From positions 806,001 to 870,000 of the forward strand of contig CM054117.1 in assembly GCA_028673005.1 (NCBI GenBank): a DNA stretch of 64,000 bases. The letters are read 5' to 3'. A model generated the notes under the pieces. That model was not told the DNA's origin, did no database searches, and saw nothing but the letters and a program-made list of their open reading frames with translations. Positions 12,206 through 24,929 of this stretch are shown here, in pieces. Position 1 is the stretch's first letter. Each line of letters opens with the position of its first letter. The DNA is from Tanypteryx hageni. Taxonomy: Eukaryota > Arthropoda > Insecta > Odonata > Petaluridae. The position numbers and the translations under genes were made by a program.

Positions 12206-13021
12206 GTAATAATAATAATAATAGTTTATTGGTCCAAAGATCAAAGTACATTGATGTAGGACAAGTCAGGACAGTAACATAGTAAAATTACAATTGGTAT
12301 ATTATTACGCAGGTAATGGGTCCATCATATAGTCACTGAGGCTATAATATAGTTTATTTTGCAGGAAAATCCTTAACTTATACTTGAAAGCTGAAATTTC
12401 TCTCGTGATTTTCAGTTCAGGAGGGAGGTGATTGTATAAATGCAATCCCATCACTTTAGTGCCAAGAGCAGTAGCTCGAATACGAACATAGGGAACATGT
12501 AAATCACTATGCTGCCTAGTGTTATAGCTGTGAATAATCGAATTTTCCTCATATTCATTTAAATTCATTCTAGTATGTATCAGAACTATCATAATGTATA
12601 TGCATGGTACTGGTAAAATATTTAATTTTTTAAAAATAGGTCGGCATGGAGCATCATAAGATGCACAGGCAATCAGCCTAGAAACTCTTTTTTGCATCCT
12701 AAATATGGAGATAGCATGCGGGGAGGAGCCCCAAAAAAGTATACTGTATACTATATGTGAGTAAAACTCGCCATAATATAGAGTTAGAAGAACATCAACA
12801 GACACAGTGGATCTAATAGACCTTATAAGGAAACAGATAGAACTAAGCTTACTAGCTAGATTACGAATATGGGCTTCCCACGAAATATGAGAATCAATAC
12901 AGACTCCCAAGAAATTTGTTCTTTCCACCTGAGGAATAGCTTTCTCATTAATATCAACAGAAAGAATTTTATGAGGTTTATTTGCACACGAGAAATATAT
13001 CAGCTGTGATTTGTCGACATA
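12206..13021 (-). pseudogene. 5'-truncated LINE-B copy, RT C-terminus and 3' end
   Basis: On the minus strand the sequence begins at 13021 with LYVDKSQLIYFSCANKP. It runs open through FLGVCIDSHISWEAHI, YSILFWGSSPHAISIFRMQK and LNILPVPCIYIMIVLIHTR to a stop at about 12305. The same protein is encoded by the longer plus-strand copy (17600-18300), and both share the 3' UTR words GACTTGTCCTACATCAATG and a (TTA)n-type tail. The 207-codon open frame has no stops, so this copy looks younger than its relative. It ends exactly where the mariner element at 13022 begins. Confidence 0.85.
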
Positions 13022-13771
13022 CAGGGTGTCCCAGAAGTCCGGCCACTTAGGACAACTTTGTTATTTTGCAGAATATCTAAAAATAATAAGAGATCAAAGT
13101 TGTTTGCGATAGGCTATTTTTCGGGAGAAATGTTGATTTTGTTTGTCTAAGCAGGATAAGAAGCCTTGAAGAACTTCGGGAGAACATCTGTGCAGCATGC
13201 GCAGAAATTACTCCGCAAACAATGCTACGTGTACGGAGAAGCTTGAGGGAACGAATCAGAATGAGTGTACGCCAGCATGGATACCTATTTGAAAATTTAT
13301 TGTAAATGTGCAATATATGCTGCTGCATGAGTTTTTGGAGTTTTTATTCATTTTTGTTGCATCTCCTATTCACATAGCTGGCTCCTAGCTCCTTTATGTG
13401 GACGTAGGAATTTCCGCAGAGTCACTTAACCATTGATGAGCCAAGAGAGTAGCGGTCGAACGGAAGGCCCTAGATAATAAAAATTAACATTTTTTCCAAA
13501 AAATAGCCTATTGCAAACAACTTTGATCTCTTATTATTTTTACATATTCTGCAAAATAACAAAGTTGTCCTATGTGGCCGGACTTCTGGGACAGAGTCAC
13601 TTAACCATTGAGGAGCCAAGAGAGTAGCGATCGAACGGAAGGCCTTAGACGAAAAGAATCAACATTTTCCCCGAAAAATAGCCTATTGCGAACAACTTTG
13701 ATCTCCTATTATTTTTAGATATTCTGCAAAATAACAAAGTTGTCCTATGTGGCCGGACTTCTGGGACACCC

Positions 13772-13773
<2 letters not shown>
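13022..13773. mobile_element. Mariner/Tc1-type relic with long inverted repeats and a duplicated right end
   Basis: The ends are CAGGGTGTCCCAGAAGTCC at 13022 and its reverse complement at 13755-13773. The inverted similarity goes on for about 100 bp (GGACAACTTTGTTATTTTGC, GATCAAAGTTGTTYGC). Between them 13162-13305 (+) encodes the last 47 codons of a DDE_3-type transposase (LEELRENICAACAEITPQT, then VRRSLRERIRM and HGYLFENLL before a stop). The rest of the enzyme is deleted. The right end is present twice as a tandem duplication of about 175 bp (13417-13591 and 13592-13766). A TA precedes the left end, while the right end runs directly into a GT microsatellite. Confidence 0.75.
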
Positions 13774-13837
<64 letters not shown>

Positions 13838-13846
13838 AGTTTTTAC
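13773..13846. repeat. Compound microsatellite (GT)n(AT)n(AC)n
   Basis: A run of GT dinucleotides is followed by about 19 AT units and then AC units, adjoining the mariner right end. Any open frame across it is an artefact of the repeat. Confidence 0.95.
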
Positions 13847-14172
13847 ACACACACCTCAGAAGTTATATTTTAATCACACTACAAAGTCCCGTTGATGTTC
13901 AACAGGTAATTCTGCTCGTAATGTAATAATTACAACAATTTGTAACTCAATTGAAAAAATTAATAAAAAATCATATGCTGAAATTATAAATTGTCTCATT
14001 TATGTAATGTGTTGAAAATTATGAAAATAATAAATTTGTGATATTTTCTATTTTGTTCACTAATTGGAGATATTCAGTGTATTGTTCTCCTTTTGTTTCC
14101 AAAGAAATTGATAAATATGTGTTGTGAAAGATATCCAGCTATATTGTTAGTGTTAGAAAATTGAATTCCTAA

Positions 14173-14992
14173 AATGGCCCATACACATACAAATCTCTTG
14201 TGTGGTGGTTAGACAATAATTCGACAACCAGGTTGTATGGGCTGTGTATGGGATCAACAGCTGACATTTGGTTAGATGTGCTTGCAGTTCAACTTCAATC
14301 AGTTGACAACAGATTGAAATTTGTGTGGACTAGTTGAATAACAGCTGTACCAATTCTGTTTCAGCCATAGTTAAGTAATGGTGAACTGCACAAATTTATT
14401 TTACTTATCTTTAAATAATCCTTTTTAAGTACTACTTTATATAGAGCCCAACAATTTTCTGGAATATTAATTGAGGAGAAATCGACCCTCTAAATTTTAA
14501 ATCCTCATAAGTTCCCCCTTCAGCCAAAAAAACTTAAAGTAACCACTAAACGTTTTCAACAGAAATGGAGTCCCTCGTGAATGTATTTTGCTTTTTATGA
14601 TTGGAGCAACTGACTTCAATAATTAATACAATATTCGTCCATCCTTAGAAAAATTTTGTAGTCATACGGCTGATTGTGTTTTACTTTGCACAATAGATTC
14701 ATATGTGTATACATGTATTTTTCAAGATCTAAACACCATCGTTTAGACCACTTTCTTTTTTTAATAATCTCTATCTTCATTCATGACCGACTTGGCATCA
14801 AATTTCGCCAATAATTTTCTTTTTCGAACTGCGTGTGACATGTTATTCGTTTAGCTGCTTTTTCCAACTAAATCATTTTCATGATTGAAGAGAAATCGAA
14901 TTAATGTATGTGCCTGTTGTTAACAGATAGTCATCCGATTGTCAACTTACGATCAACAACAAGTTGTACCGTGTATGGCACACTACGAAATA
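14173..14992. mobile_element. Possible MITE or degraded DNA element
   Basis: The left edge GGCCCATACACATACAA and, read inward from the right, GTGCCATACACGGTACAA are imperfect inverted termini. An extra GTGTATGGG sits near 14243. The interior contains GTTGACAA and TTGTTGATC motifs in both orientations but no coding sequence. The target duplication is unclear. Confidence 0.35.
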
Positions 14993-15399
14993 CTGCCAAT
15001 TAAAATTTCCCGGAAACTTCCTTCACAGCGTTGCCAAATTTTTACAGTAATGGCTACCGAATTATAGAAAAAACGAGTACATCAGTATTTAAAACTAATT
15101 ATCTCTCGAAATAATACGGTAACCTATCTTGAAAAAAATTTTGTTTATTTACCTTTAAAGCACATTATATCAGTTTTTAGTGTATTTCACAGGGTCTGAT
15201 TTTTAGAAAATAATCATAAGTGGATGCATTCCAATGAACGTCCATTTACGGCAATGATTTCAGCCATGGAACTGGCTCATTTTTTATTTGAAATATCTCG
15301 CTTTAGAGTCTGGTGACACCATATAATTTTTATACCATTTTAAAGTACTAAACTATAACACATGAATTTCAATAACTTCATCAGAGAAGGCTGAAATAG

Positions 15400-18396
15400 A
15401 CGTTTTATTATCTGTAAATCTCGTGTAAATAAATCGATAGTCAGTAATAGCACAAATGTTGCAGTTTCCTCCAAAAGTGATGTCAATTGTGACCAAATTG
15501 TAACTCGCTCAAAAAACAGCATTGCGAAGCCCAAGACAAATTAATTGGGCATTCACACGCTTTGGAAGATATTTCCCCACTAGTTTCTGATCTACAGGTT
15601 TCAAATATGCAGCATTCTTGCCCTCTCTCTGTTATGCATTTAAATGTTCAATGTGTTAGAAATAAGATTTTAAAGTTAGAAATCCTGATAGATATGCACC
15701 AACCTGACATTTTATGCTTATGTGAACACTGGCTTGCTCATGATGAGCTAACTTCTTTTAGACTTCTAGGTTATAATATTGTAGATGTATTTTGTCGGTC
15801 TTGCTTAAAAAATGGTGGTGTTATGATACTTGCCAAGAAGAACCTAGCACTTGTTACTACTGTGGTTCCTTCTCACCAACTTATAGAACAGCGTGAATTT
15901 GAATGTGCTGTTGTAAGTTTAACTGTCAATGATTTTTCGTTTATTCTTTGTACCCTCTATAGGGCACCTTTGGGAAGCTTCCAGGTTTTCCTACTCAAAC
16001 TTGACAGTCTTTTAAATTCTCTCCATAATTCCACTCCCAACCCATCTCTGATTATAACGGGTGATTTTAATCTTGACCTACTGTCCCATAGCAGCAACAA
16101 AAATGAATTCCTTAACCTTCTGCAATCTTATAATTTAGTGATTCATAATTATGAGCCCACTCGCAAAACTAATCATTCCTCAGCCTTACTTGATAACATT
16201 ATTTCTAATTATGATTCTAACGTAATGACAACCAGATTAATTATGTCAGACCTCTCTGACCACTTTCCTATTGTTGCAGTTTTTCCTTTCAAATCCATGC
16301 CACCAGCTGAGGCATGCCCTAGTCACTCCTTTCAAAATTCAAACATTCTTCAGTTTTTAAAGTACCTTGGATCAGAGCAATGGTGTGATGTTTATGATGC
16401 TAATGATTTCGATGAAAGTTTTAGTAATTTCTACAATAAATTCCTGTATTACTTCAACATAGCATTCCCTATAATATACAGGAAAAGGCATAAATCGTAC
16501 TCTTTTAAACGATGGATCACAGATGAAATCCGACAGATGTCCTTGTATATCAAAGAACTTGCCAATTTTTGCAAAACCAACAATAATGCGGAAGTCAAAG
16601 CAGAATACTCAATATTAAAAAAACAGTACCGGAAAATTATTTGTTCTGCTAAAAGTTCCTTTAATAATGACAGAGTTATGAATGCTGACAATTAATCAAA
16701 GATAATCTGTACAATTATAAATGAATCGAAAAATCAGGGTTGGTCTCAATCTTTACTCAAACTCAAGGATCCTTCAGGTAATCCTATCTCTGACTTCTCC
16801 CGGCTGGCTTCCGATTTTATTAATTTCTTTGCTCATCAATCTGTTTCTACAAATCCATTAACCTCGGATGCCTCCTCAAACATTCCTAGTACCTGTAAGT
16901 CCTTATTTCTGTCTCCATGCATTTAACTATATTAAGCTACCCCTTTTGTTCCTCATAAATGAATCATTATGGCTAGGAATTTTTCCAGCACCTCTTAAGA
17001 CTGCCAAAATCATTCCTCTGTATAAGAGCAGAGGAAGTATCCATGATCCATGAAGGCTTTTTACAAATGACTTGTTTCATATCTTGAATCACACCAGCTC
17101 ATATCCTCCTTTCAGCATGGCTTCAGGCAACATAAGCCAACTTCTACTGCCACCTTTCGGGTAATTGATCATATACTATCTGCGCTGGATAACAAAATAG
17201 AAGTCCTTGGAATGTTCTTTGACTTTTCTAAAGCATTTGACTCTGTCAACCACCAGTTAATCCTGCAAAAGCTTGCTAGTTTTGGAATTCGGGGTACACC
17301 TTATGATTGGATTAAATCTTATCTCCAGGAAAGAATGCAGCATGCAGTAATAAAGAATAATGGCTTAAGATATGTTTCTCCTGGTAAAGTTGCAACTCAG
17401 GGCATTCCCCAGGGTTCCATCCTAGGCCCTCTACTATTTCTTATTTATATAAATGATCTCCCTGACAGGATCCAGACAGTAACAGGTGCTAACCCTATAC
17501 TCTATGCAGATGACACCAATGTCATTCTTACATCTTCCAGCATTGTTAGTCTGGAAAATAATGGTAAACTTGTAGCTCAGCTCTTAAACAATTGGTGTCA
17601 AAATAACTTCTTAAAGCTGAATGTGGAAAAGTCTCAACTGATTTATTTGCTAACAAAAATAAATTTGTAATAACATATCCATTGACATAGGGGGAAATTA
17701 ATCCCTCAGGTCCAAAGCACAAAATTCTTGGGTATTTTAATTGACACTCATATTTCATGGGATGTACATACTAGTAATCTGAGTAGCAAGCTCAGTTCTA
17801 TCTGCTATCTTATTAGGAGTATTAAATATAGCGTTTCTTTAGATGTTTTGATTATTTTATATTACGGTGAATTTTACTCTCATCTTTTGTATAGTATTCT
17901 TTTTTGGGGCTCTTCCCCTCATGCTGATGTTATTTTTAAAATTCATAAGAGGGCAATTCGCCTTATTGCAAATGAAAGACATGACGTGCCATATCGTCCC
18001 ATTTAAAAAGCTTCATATTTTACCAGTGCCATGTTTATATATATTTGTAATGTTGCTTCATGCTAAGACAAATTTATCCCTATATGAAAAAAACTCAAAT
18101 GTTCACCATCATAGTACGAGGCAACTTAATGCCCTTCACAGAAACTTTGTATGCACAAGAGCAGCTGTCTTGGGCCCCAAGTCAATTACCTGGTGACTTC
18201 AAAGCTATCCAAGGAATTTCCACATTTAATAAAAAATTAAGGACTTTCTTATTGAGCAAACTGTTTTATTCCATTGATGAATATTTCAATTTTACTACAT
18301 GACAATAATTTTTGTGTTATACTATAGACATGACTTGTCCTACATCAATGTGATACTCAATCATTGGATTAATAAATTTATTGTTATTATTATTAG
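15400..18396 (+). pseudogene. LINE-B, near full-length ORF2: endonuclease plus reverse transcriptase
   Basis: The frame 15562-16695 is an apurinic-like endonuclease (EEP fold). It has VMHLNVQCVRNK, PDILCLCEHWL, FILCTLYRAPLGS, LIITGDFNLDLL and SDLSDHFPIVAVF, which carry the expected Asn, Glu, Asp/Asn and SDH catalytic positions. Homology reaches upstream to about 15400. A linker follows, then the RT: FFDFSKAFDSVNHQLIL (motif A), TQGIPQGSILGPLLFLIYIN (B) and ILYADDTNVIL (C), 17212-17670. The thumb (17728-18302) matches the truncated copy at 12206-13021. The RT finger region near 16860-17060 is scrambled and a conserved NYRPIS-type stretch is missing after GSIHDP. Frameshifts at about 16695, 17210, 17670 and 18000 kill it. 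The 3' end is a TTATTATTATT tail at 18382-18396. Confidence 0.9.
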
Positions 18397-19130
18397 TTTT
18401 GAAAGTGAAGAATGTAGTGGGCGAGTGATTATAAGGAAACCTTGTCATGTCTGATGGCTCGGGTACTCAAAAATTTCACCCGACACATAAAAAGTGTTGC
18501 CGTCCCTATTCTCTTCCCACCATTGTTTACTCATCGTGGATTGACTTCTAAAAATTAGTTATTTTGTTGCCTTATTTGCAATTTCCACAACTTCGAAAAT
18601 TTGCTCAGTGTCACATCTGCCAATTTGCAAGCAAATACTCGTATGAACAAGTTTTCTCATTCATGTAATAAAACCTCTGCCAATTATATTTTTAAAAACA
18701 GACTAAGAAATTGCGAATATAGACGTGAGGCAACCTCCTCAGGCACCTATCCAAAGGGACACCAAAATTTGATTCCATTGAAAACCTATTTCAATATATT
18801 CATTTCTAAAAAATGTTAAAAACTCTTTCTTTTGAATATTTATATTGGGCTGTGTATTAGCATCTTTGTAAAGGATTTCTACAGCTTACTCGGGTAGAGC
18901 AGTTTTTTTGCCACAAAATTAAAGGTGTATTTTATTTGCATCAAGTAAAAGATTGTCCTGATTGCAAAAGTTTTCTTTTGTCTCCTTTTAAAATAATTTT
19001 ATTGAATAGTCTCGGAAAGATGTGTGTAGAAACTTCTAAGTAGTATAATTAATCCAGTTAGCAAATATAATTTACACTGTTTGGTTATGTTCGTGATATG
19101 TTCATAGTTTTTTAGAAATTTTATTAGAAT
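18397..19130. other. Intergenic stretch, nothing recognised
   Basis: AT-rich sequence with only one short frame (18601-18819), which resembles nothing I know. Confidence 0.5.
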
Positions 19131-19139
19131 GTTCGAGAA

Positions 19140-19330
19140 TCGGGTCAAAAAAAGGTGGCAACCCTAGTTCCAATGCATTCCAATGTAGTACTGCTCCACA
19201 TAATTCCAAATCTCGCCACTTTCACCACCTTGTAGTTCCATATCTCGCTGGGCCAGGTAAGGGAAAATAGAACATGAAGGATAATTTTACTAGGCCCCAC
19301 CTAGGGTTGCCACCTTTCCAGCAAGCAAAG
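19140..19330. repeat. Rearranged copy of the intron-3 hairpin MITE family
   Basis: Segments TAGTACTGCTCCACATAATTCC, CTTGTAGTTCCATATCTCG and AACATGAAGGATAATTTTAC match the arms of the 33451-34024 hairpin. Here the two halves of an arm are joined in opposite orientations. The copy is flanked by inverted GGTGGCAACCCTAG and CTAGGGTTGCCACC, at 19159 and 19301. Confidence 0.6.
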
Positions 19331-20535
19331 TCGGAACATTTAAACCTTTCAAGCAAAGACTAGTACCCCTACCCTTTAAAGTAAGCAAAGTTAGGACAAA
19401 AAAAATAGTATATATTGCCGTTACTGAATGCGTCCAAATAACTCATTTTTTAGTTATTATCACAAAAATCTATAAAATATGTTTAAATAAATCTAGTAAT
19501 TAAAATTATGTAAATACAATAATAAAAACTCAATACAGTACAAGTTAGTGGAACAGATAATTTCTATTGACTAAAAAACAAAAAAATTTGATAAGATTTT
19601 ATTATTTAAATTGTTCTTAATAAGTATGTACAATTTATGAATCATCAGAATATTAGCAAAATAATTACATTAATTTTAGTGTTCAACAACTATAACAATA
19701 ATATTTATTTTAAATAATAATATTCCTTCTACCAAGTATTGCCACAGATTAGAAATCACATATAGTAACTTATTAACATATTCTATGCTTATTAACATAA
19801 AATCAGATTTCAATTACAATAAAGCCAGATCTTAAATTTATATTTTTGTTTGATTTTACACATTTTAAAAGTTCTGGTTGTTTTTGTATAAACTCAAAAA
19901 ACTCTTGACAAGTTTTGTTAAAGTTAAATTTTTTCTGAAGCTCTGCTTTTAGACATTATTTCTAATTTATTTCGTTCATCTGTCCATAAGTGATTTAGCA
20001 ACTTTATATTTATTCAATTGGGCTGAACGATCATCGGAATAGTCACCATTCATTTTTTAAAAACCCTTTTCGTAAAAGAAAATTTAAAAACAAAATTTAA
20101 TTATACTTATTATTTATGAATTTTAAAATATTACTGATAAAATACTTCTTTGAAGTTACTCACAATGACATTACTGGTTGACTTATAATTTCTTAGAACT
20201 TAAAGTTATTTTACTAGCACACTTTAAACAAACTTCTGTAGGATTTATATTTGAATATGAAGATGTCCCTATTACATTCGTGAAAACTTAATAGGTATTA
20301 TAGATGTAAACAATCAAAGTATAATCTATATTTGTGAATAAAGTAAATATCGATACTACATATAAAAATGAATCAATCTTAAAAGGTATACTCATTATCT
20401 TAAAAAAAATTAAATTTTACAAAAAATAAGCAAAAAAAAGGCTTAAAATGTTCTTAGAATCAAGTCCACAAAATGAAAAACACTATGTCTACATGAACTA
20501 AGTTTTACCACCAAATGTCTGACACTATCGCGGCC
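19331..20535. other. AT-rich intergenic stretch
   Basis: It contains two similar AAGCAAAG-bearing phrases near 19320-19390 and otherwise only A/T-rich DNA without credible open frames. Confidence 0.5.
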
Positions 20536-20824
20536 ATATTCATAGTTCTGCTAGTCCAGGTCTAAGGAAGTTAGTCCTGCATTTCCGCTAAAACGCCATT
20601 CATAGTGTCGCTTTAGCACTGACTAGTGGTAGTCCCGGGTTACTTAGTCCTGGACTAGCTAAACCAATGATGAGCAGGTTTAACAGTGGTATAAGCTGAG
20701 TTGGGATGCCATTGTTTCTCCAGCTTTTGAAGTGATAGTGGGTGAATTCATAGGTTCAGTTAGTTTTCAGTGTATATTATTAGTTTGTGAGTTTAGTTAA
20801 TAATATATAATAAATAGTGTTCTG

Positions 20825-21243
20825 CATATCTGCAGGCTCAGGTGCTCCTCCTCCACCTTTTTCTATCCTGTGCCCTTCTCTTCATCTCCTCATACCCTCC
20901 TCCCTCCCTTAGAATATCCAACATTTTAGTTTTTCATCTTCCTCTTTTCTTTCTTCCCTCCACCATCCCTTTGATAACATCCTTTAGTAATCCCTCTCTT
21001 CTCAAAACATGTCCTATCCATTTCTTTTTCCTAGTCACTATCATGTCCATCAAACTCCTTTCCTCTTCTACTCTTCTTAGCACTTCCACATTTGTAATCA
21101 TGTCAGTCCATTTAACCTTCAGCATCCTCCTCCACACCCACATTTCAAATGCCTCCACCTTCTCCCTGTCTCTCTCCTTCAATGTCCATGTCTCCGACCC
21201 ATATAACATCATACTCCAAACATAACACTTGACCAATCTCTTC
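20825..21243 (-). pseudogene. RTE/Proto2-like LINE 3' fragment inside Harbinger-1
   Basis: On the minus strand 21236-20934 is an uninterrupted frame: CYVWSMMLYGSETWTLKERD, VEAFEMWVWRRMLKVKWTD, SLMDMIVTRKKKWIGHVLR, then LLKDVIKGMVEGRKKRGR. This is the C-terminus that follows the RT in endonuclease-reverse transcriptases of the RTE-like group. The copy is 5'-truncated and interrupts the 5' region of the Harbinger element upstream of its transposase start. Confidence 0.8.
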
Positions 21244-21587
21244 CTCAGTTTAATTTTATATCTTTAGTGGTGTCAGATGTAGTAATTTAGTTGTACATAT
21301 ATATGTTAATATAGTTTAGTTTTTATAGGGTAGTTATGTTAGTTTATTGTAGTTTCATTCATTTGTATAACTAGTTTCTTAATTTTGCGAGTAAGTTATT
21401 ATTTTCTTTTTTAGTTTTTATAGCTATAATTTAGAATTAATTCGTTTAGCTAACCATTATTGTTATCGTTTGGGTTGTTTGTACTTAGCCGTTTAGCTTT
21501 TCGTTACTTGTTGATTTTTTCTGTTACTGCATCGTTATTGATTTAATACTGATTCTTATTACTGTTATTTGATTTGTTAATACTTAA

Positions 21588-23215
21588 ATGACGGGGTCAG
21601 ATTACAAGGAGTTGGAGATGATGCAGGACGAAGTCAGGGAAATTCGTGGGGGAAAGATGTATTTACTGCACCCAGACCCATTTACAAAATATTCCGATAG
21701 GCTATTTAGGAGTGGGTACAGGTTTTCAAAAGCTGGAGTAGAGAAATTTTTTCAAAAAATAGGGAATAACCTAAATCATGGAGCAGCAGATAGCAGTTTT
21801 GCCATTGCCCCAGTTACTGACTTGCCTGCATTTATTTGCAAAAGGATCTTATCAGGAGAGTGTAGATGAGCTGCATGGAATCAGCCAGGCTTCAATGAGC
21901 AGTATTTTTCAAAAAAGTTTCTGTGGCACTGGCTCGGCTGAGACCCGAAATTATCAACTTCCCAAATTCCTTGCCAGAGCTGAGAAAAGAAATGGCTTCA
22001 TTTTATGTCATCAGAAGATTCCCAAAAGTCATTGGATGCATAGATTGTACCAACATAAAAATTAGCAACCCTTGTGGGTAAAATGCTCAAGGGTTTATTA
22101 ATAGGAAGAACTTCAGCATAAATGTGCAAGTACCACTTTAATGTGGTAATATATCTCACTTGAATATGCAATGTATCTAATTTGGAATATGTGGCTATGC
22201 TTTGTAGAAGTGTCATATGATGTTAATGTATCCTATAAAATAATAATTTTAATATATTTCTGTAGATTGTTTCAGGAGCTAATTTGAAAATAAAAAATAT
22301 CATGGCCAAATGGAGAGGTAGTACACATCTCCAGAATTTTTAATGAATCCAATTTAAAAGCAAAGTTTGATGAAGGAATTTACAGAGGAGTTCTTTTGGG
22401 GGACTGGTTATGCCTGCCGACCATATTTACTGAATCGGAATCCTCAGGTATGTGTAGTTTGAGGAAATGTTAACTGTGTATGTGATGTTTTTTAATGTCA
22501 TATGGTAGCTGTAGAAAGTGCATTCATCAACACAAATAGTAAACTATCATGAAAGATGTGAAATTAAGTAAATTTTGCCTAATTTTCTAAGTTTAACTTT
22601 GTATTTGTATTCTTTTGGCATAAGGTAGTTGAGTATATATTAGGTTGATTCTTTAGAATACATTTTTTTGTTACAGACAGTGGCAGAGGTTGCTTATAAT
22701 ACTGCCCACATCCAAACCAGGAATGTTGTGGAAAGATTATTTGGGGTGTGGAAGATGACATTTAGAGCCTTTTACAGTAGACTAACTGCAAATTTGGAGA
22801 TCTGTAAGGCTATGATAGTTGCAATGGCAGTTCTCCACAATTTAAGAATTAAGGATGGAAGGTATGACGTCTTTGTGAATTTTCCCCATGCACTACAAAA
22901 CCTATAGTTTTTTTTTATCCACATCCTAGATCTTACTGCAAAAGACACTTAAGTTCACTTTGCTTTCAAGGTGCATTGTAAAAATTTTTCTCATCACCTA
23001 CAAATAATGTGCTATAAGAACTGCAATGAAACTACAAAGATCACTCATAGCTTGTATTGTAAATATTGTAATTATTTTTTAAATTAATATAACTTTGGTT
23101 TTCCTTTGCAGACTTGGATAGTGATAGTGACAATGATGATGAGAAGAATGAAGATGAAGAGCAGATTGAAGAGAATGATTTCGAAGTTCAGACAGGCAGG
23201 GGAAATACATACTGA
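21588..23215 (+). pseudogene. PIF/Harbinger DDE transposase with introns (Harbinger-1)
   Basis: The first frame starts MTGSDYKELEMMQDEV at 21588. After a frame change near 21780 it continues LLTCLHLFAKGSYQESVDEL, then VALARLRPEIINFP and FPKVIGCIDCTNIKISNP, which carries the first catalytic Asp. MAKWRGSTH and GVLLGD (second Asp) with GYACRPYLLNRNPQ follow. A GT-AG intron lies at 22448-22676. The next exon has TVAEVAYNTAHIQTRNVVER with the catalytic Glu, then LFGVWKMTF and AVLHNLRIKDG. A second intron ends near 23111 before an acidic tail closing at GRGNTY (stop 23213-23215). Lesions are few: frameshifts near 21780 and 21925, a TAA after SNPCG and a small deletion at GDSGY. All three DDE residues survive. 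Confidence 0.88.
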
Positions 23216-23268
23216 AGAGATTTCAGAGAAACTTACTTTTAAAATAAAGTATTAATTACATTATTTTA

Positions 23269-24904
23269 TTACGCTTTTATTTTTTTAATTTTCTCCCTCC
23301 AGTACATTTTTTGTAACTCCTGCAGTTCTAACTCCTCCTTGTGCAGTTCCTCTTCCCTTTTCAGCTTTTCTTTGCAAATAGTTATCTGCAGATTCACTTT
23401 CTCTCTATATAACTTGTACTTGACTCCTCATACAATGACATTCTTCCGCCTTTTCTTCTGTTCTTCCTCCATGAACCTCCCTCTTGTGTACTATAAAAAA
23501 AGATTAACCCATTAGAAATGAGCTGGAAGATTTATTTAAATGCTTCAATTGTTGATTCTTAATAACATCTAGTATCTCAAGCCTGTTGCATCAATGGAAT
23601 AATCCATTTCAACTCTGCAGCTTTCATTTTCTCTTGAAATACTGTGAATGTAATATAAATGATTAGTAGTGAGCCTTGTTATTTAACTCATAATAATGTG
23701 TAAAGTTTGAACTCTAATATATGGGAATCAAATATAAATGCTAACTTAGGAATCGGGGATTAAACACTTAAAGAGGAAAGCTTCAATTATAGGATTTTGG
23801 ATAATAAATAAACTTCTTAAAGGTTGAAATATTTTAAGGGAATTCCATGGCTAATGTTCAATTGCTATTGTATCAAAGCATGAAATTTTGGTTACCTTCT
23901 CTTACATTTGCACGACCAATACTGAAGGGCAGGGTCGGTCATTAGTAGGAAGGGAGCTTTTATTGCTGTTGGTGTTGTCACCACTGCTTGTTCCTCCTGA
24001 TTAGCTGTGTAGGAAAAATATAGCAAATAGATTTCCTCAAATGTAGTCAATTATCAGGCTTACTATAATTAAACAATATTTCAATGATTGAATTAAAGAA
24101 AGCATTGATTAAATAGATGTATTTCTTATACCTTGGCCTAGCCAATGTCAGAGAGGAAGAGTCATCCATTTCTAAGGCATTGTTTATTCTCCTCTCTATT
24201 TCATCCCCCTCCAGCTATAAAATAAATAGTAAAGAAGCTAGAGCAGTTTTATCATAACTTCAACTCTACACTCATAATTTGCGAGAAAATCACTTTTATT
24301 CAGATAACAGGATGTGATCAAGTTAATGGATATTTTTAGAACTTGATCGAACCATAGACTGTTGCGCAACATAAGAGATATTTAGGCAAGTAACCAACCT
24401 TAAGTGATTAATCATTGAATTGCTTATTAACCCATTTTGTTATAACTAAAAGTAAATAAGGCATCATAAACTCGCCAATATTTCAGCATCATCATCGTAG
24501 GCACTTAAATCTTTGGTGAACTGCTGTAGCAACATTTCACTAATTAAAATATCTGCTTCTGAGAGAGATGCTACTCCACCAGTACCTCGTTGTTATTTCT
24601 TTTACTGTAAATTATCACATGGAATTAACCTCGCATTCAAATCGGGAGATCTCACCTCAGAGATGCTGTGCTTGGATTTTAATTTCATTCTTTTCCACTG
24701 CTCCTTTATCCTCTGCATCCCTTGCCCTTCTCCATGCTCGGCTTCAAATAAAGCCATAACTTCTTGCCACATTTGCTCCTCGTTCGTGATGCGGTTATCA
24801 CAACTTTTGCTTTTGATAACCTCTATCCTATCTCTGACTAACCCTAGCAACATCTCCTTTTCTTCGTAAGACCAGTTAACTGACCTCATCCTCTTTTTTG
24901 CCAT
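23269..24904 (-). pseudogene. Myb/SANT-like DNA-binding partner protein of Harbinger-1
   Basis: The first exon (24904 to about 24470) encodes MAKKRMRSVNWSYEEKEMLL, RITNEEQMWQEVMALFE and MQRIKEQWKRMKLKSK, a trihelix/Myb_DNA-bind_5-like fold as found in Harbinger accessory proteins. It then has two stops (after DNLQ) and EAEILISEMLLQQF. Further exon-like pieces lie at about 24170-24220 (LEGDEIERRINNALEMDDSS) and 23269-23470, a Lys/Glu-rich coiled coil (REKVNLQITICKEKLKREEE) ending at 23269. The partner normally carries transposase to the nucleus and binds the element's ends. Its stop lies only 53 bp from the transposase stop. Confidence 0.75.
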
Positions 24905-24929
24905 TCAAATGATCAACAATAATGGAAGA

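Noticed and set aside
13645..13836. Open frame of 63 codons with a run of Ile-Tyr
   Set aside because: It is a translation of the AT/GT microsatellite and of the mariner inverted repeat.
19124..19140. Isolated three-unit GAA/TTC heat-shock motif
   Set aside because: Alone in AT-rich DNA without TATA, CCAAT or further units. Likely chance.
20842..21225. Plus-strand frame of 127 codons, Ser/Leu/Phe-rich
   Set aside because: It is the complement of the RTE-like LINE C-terminus.
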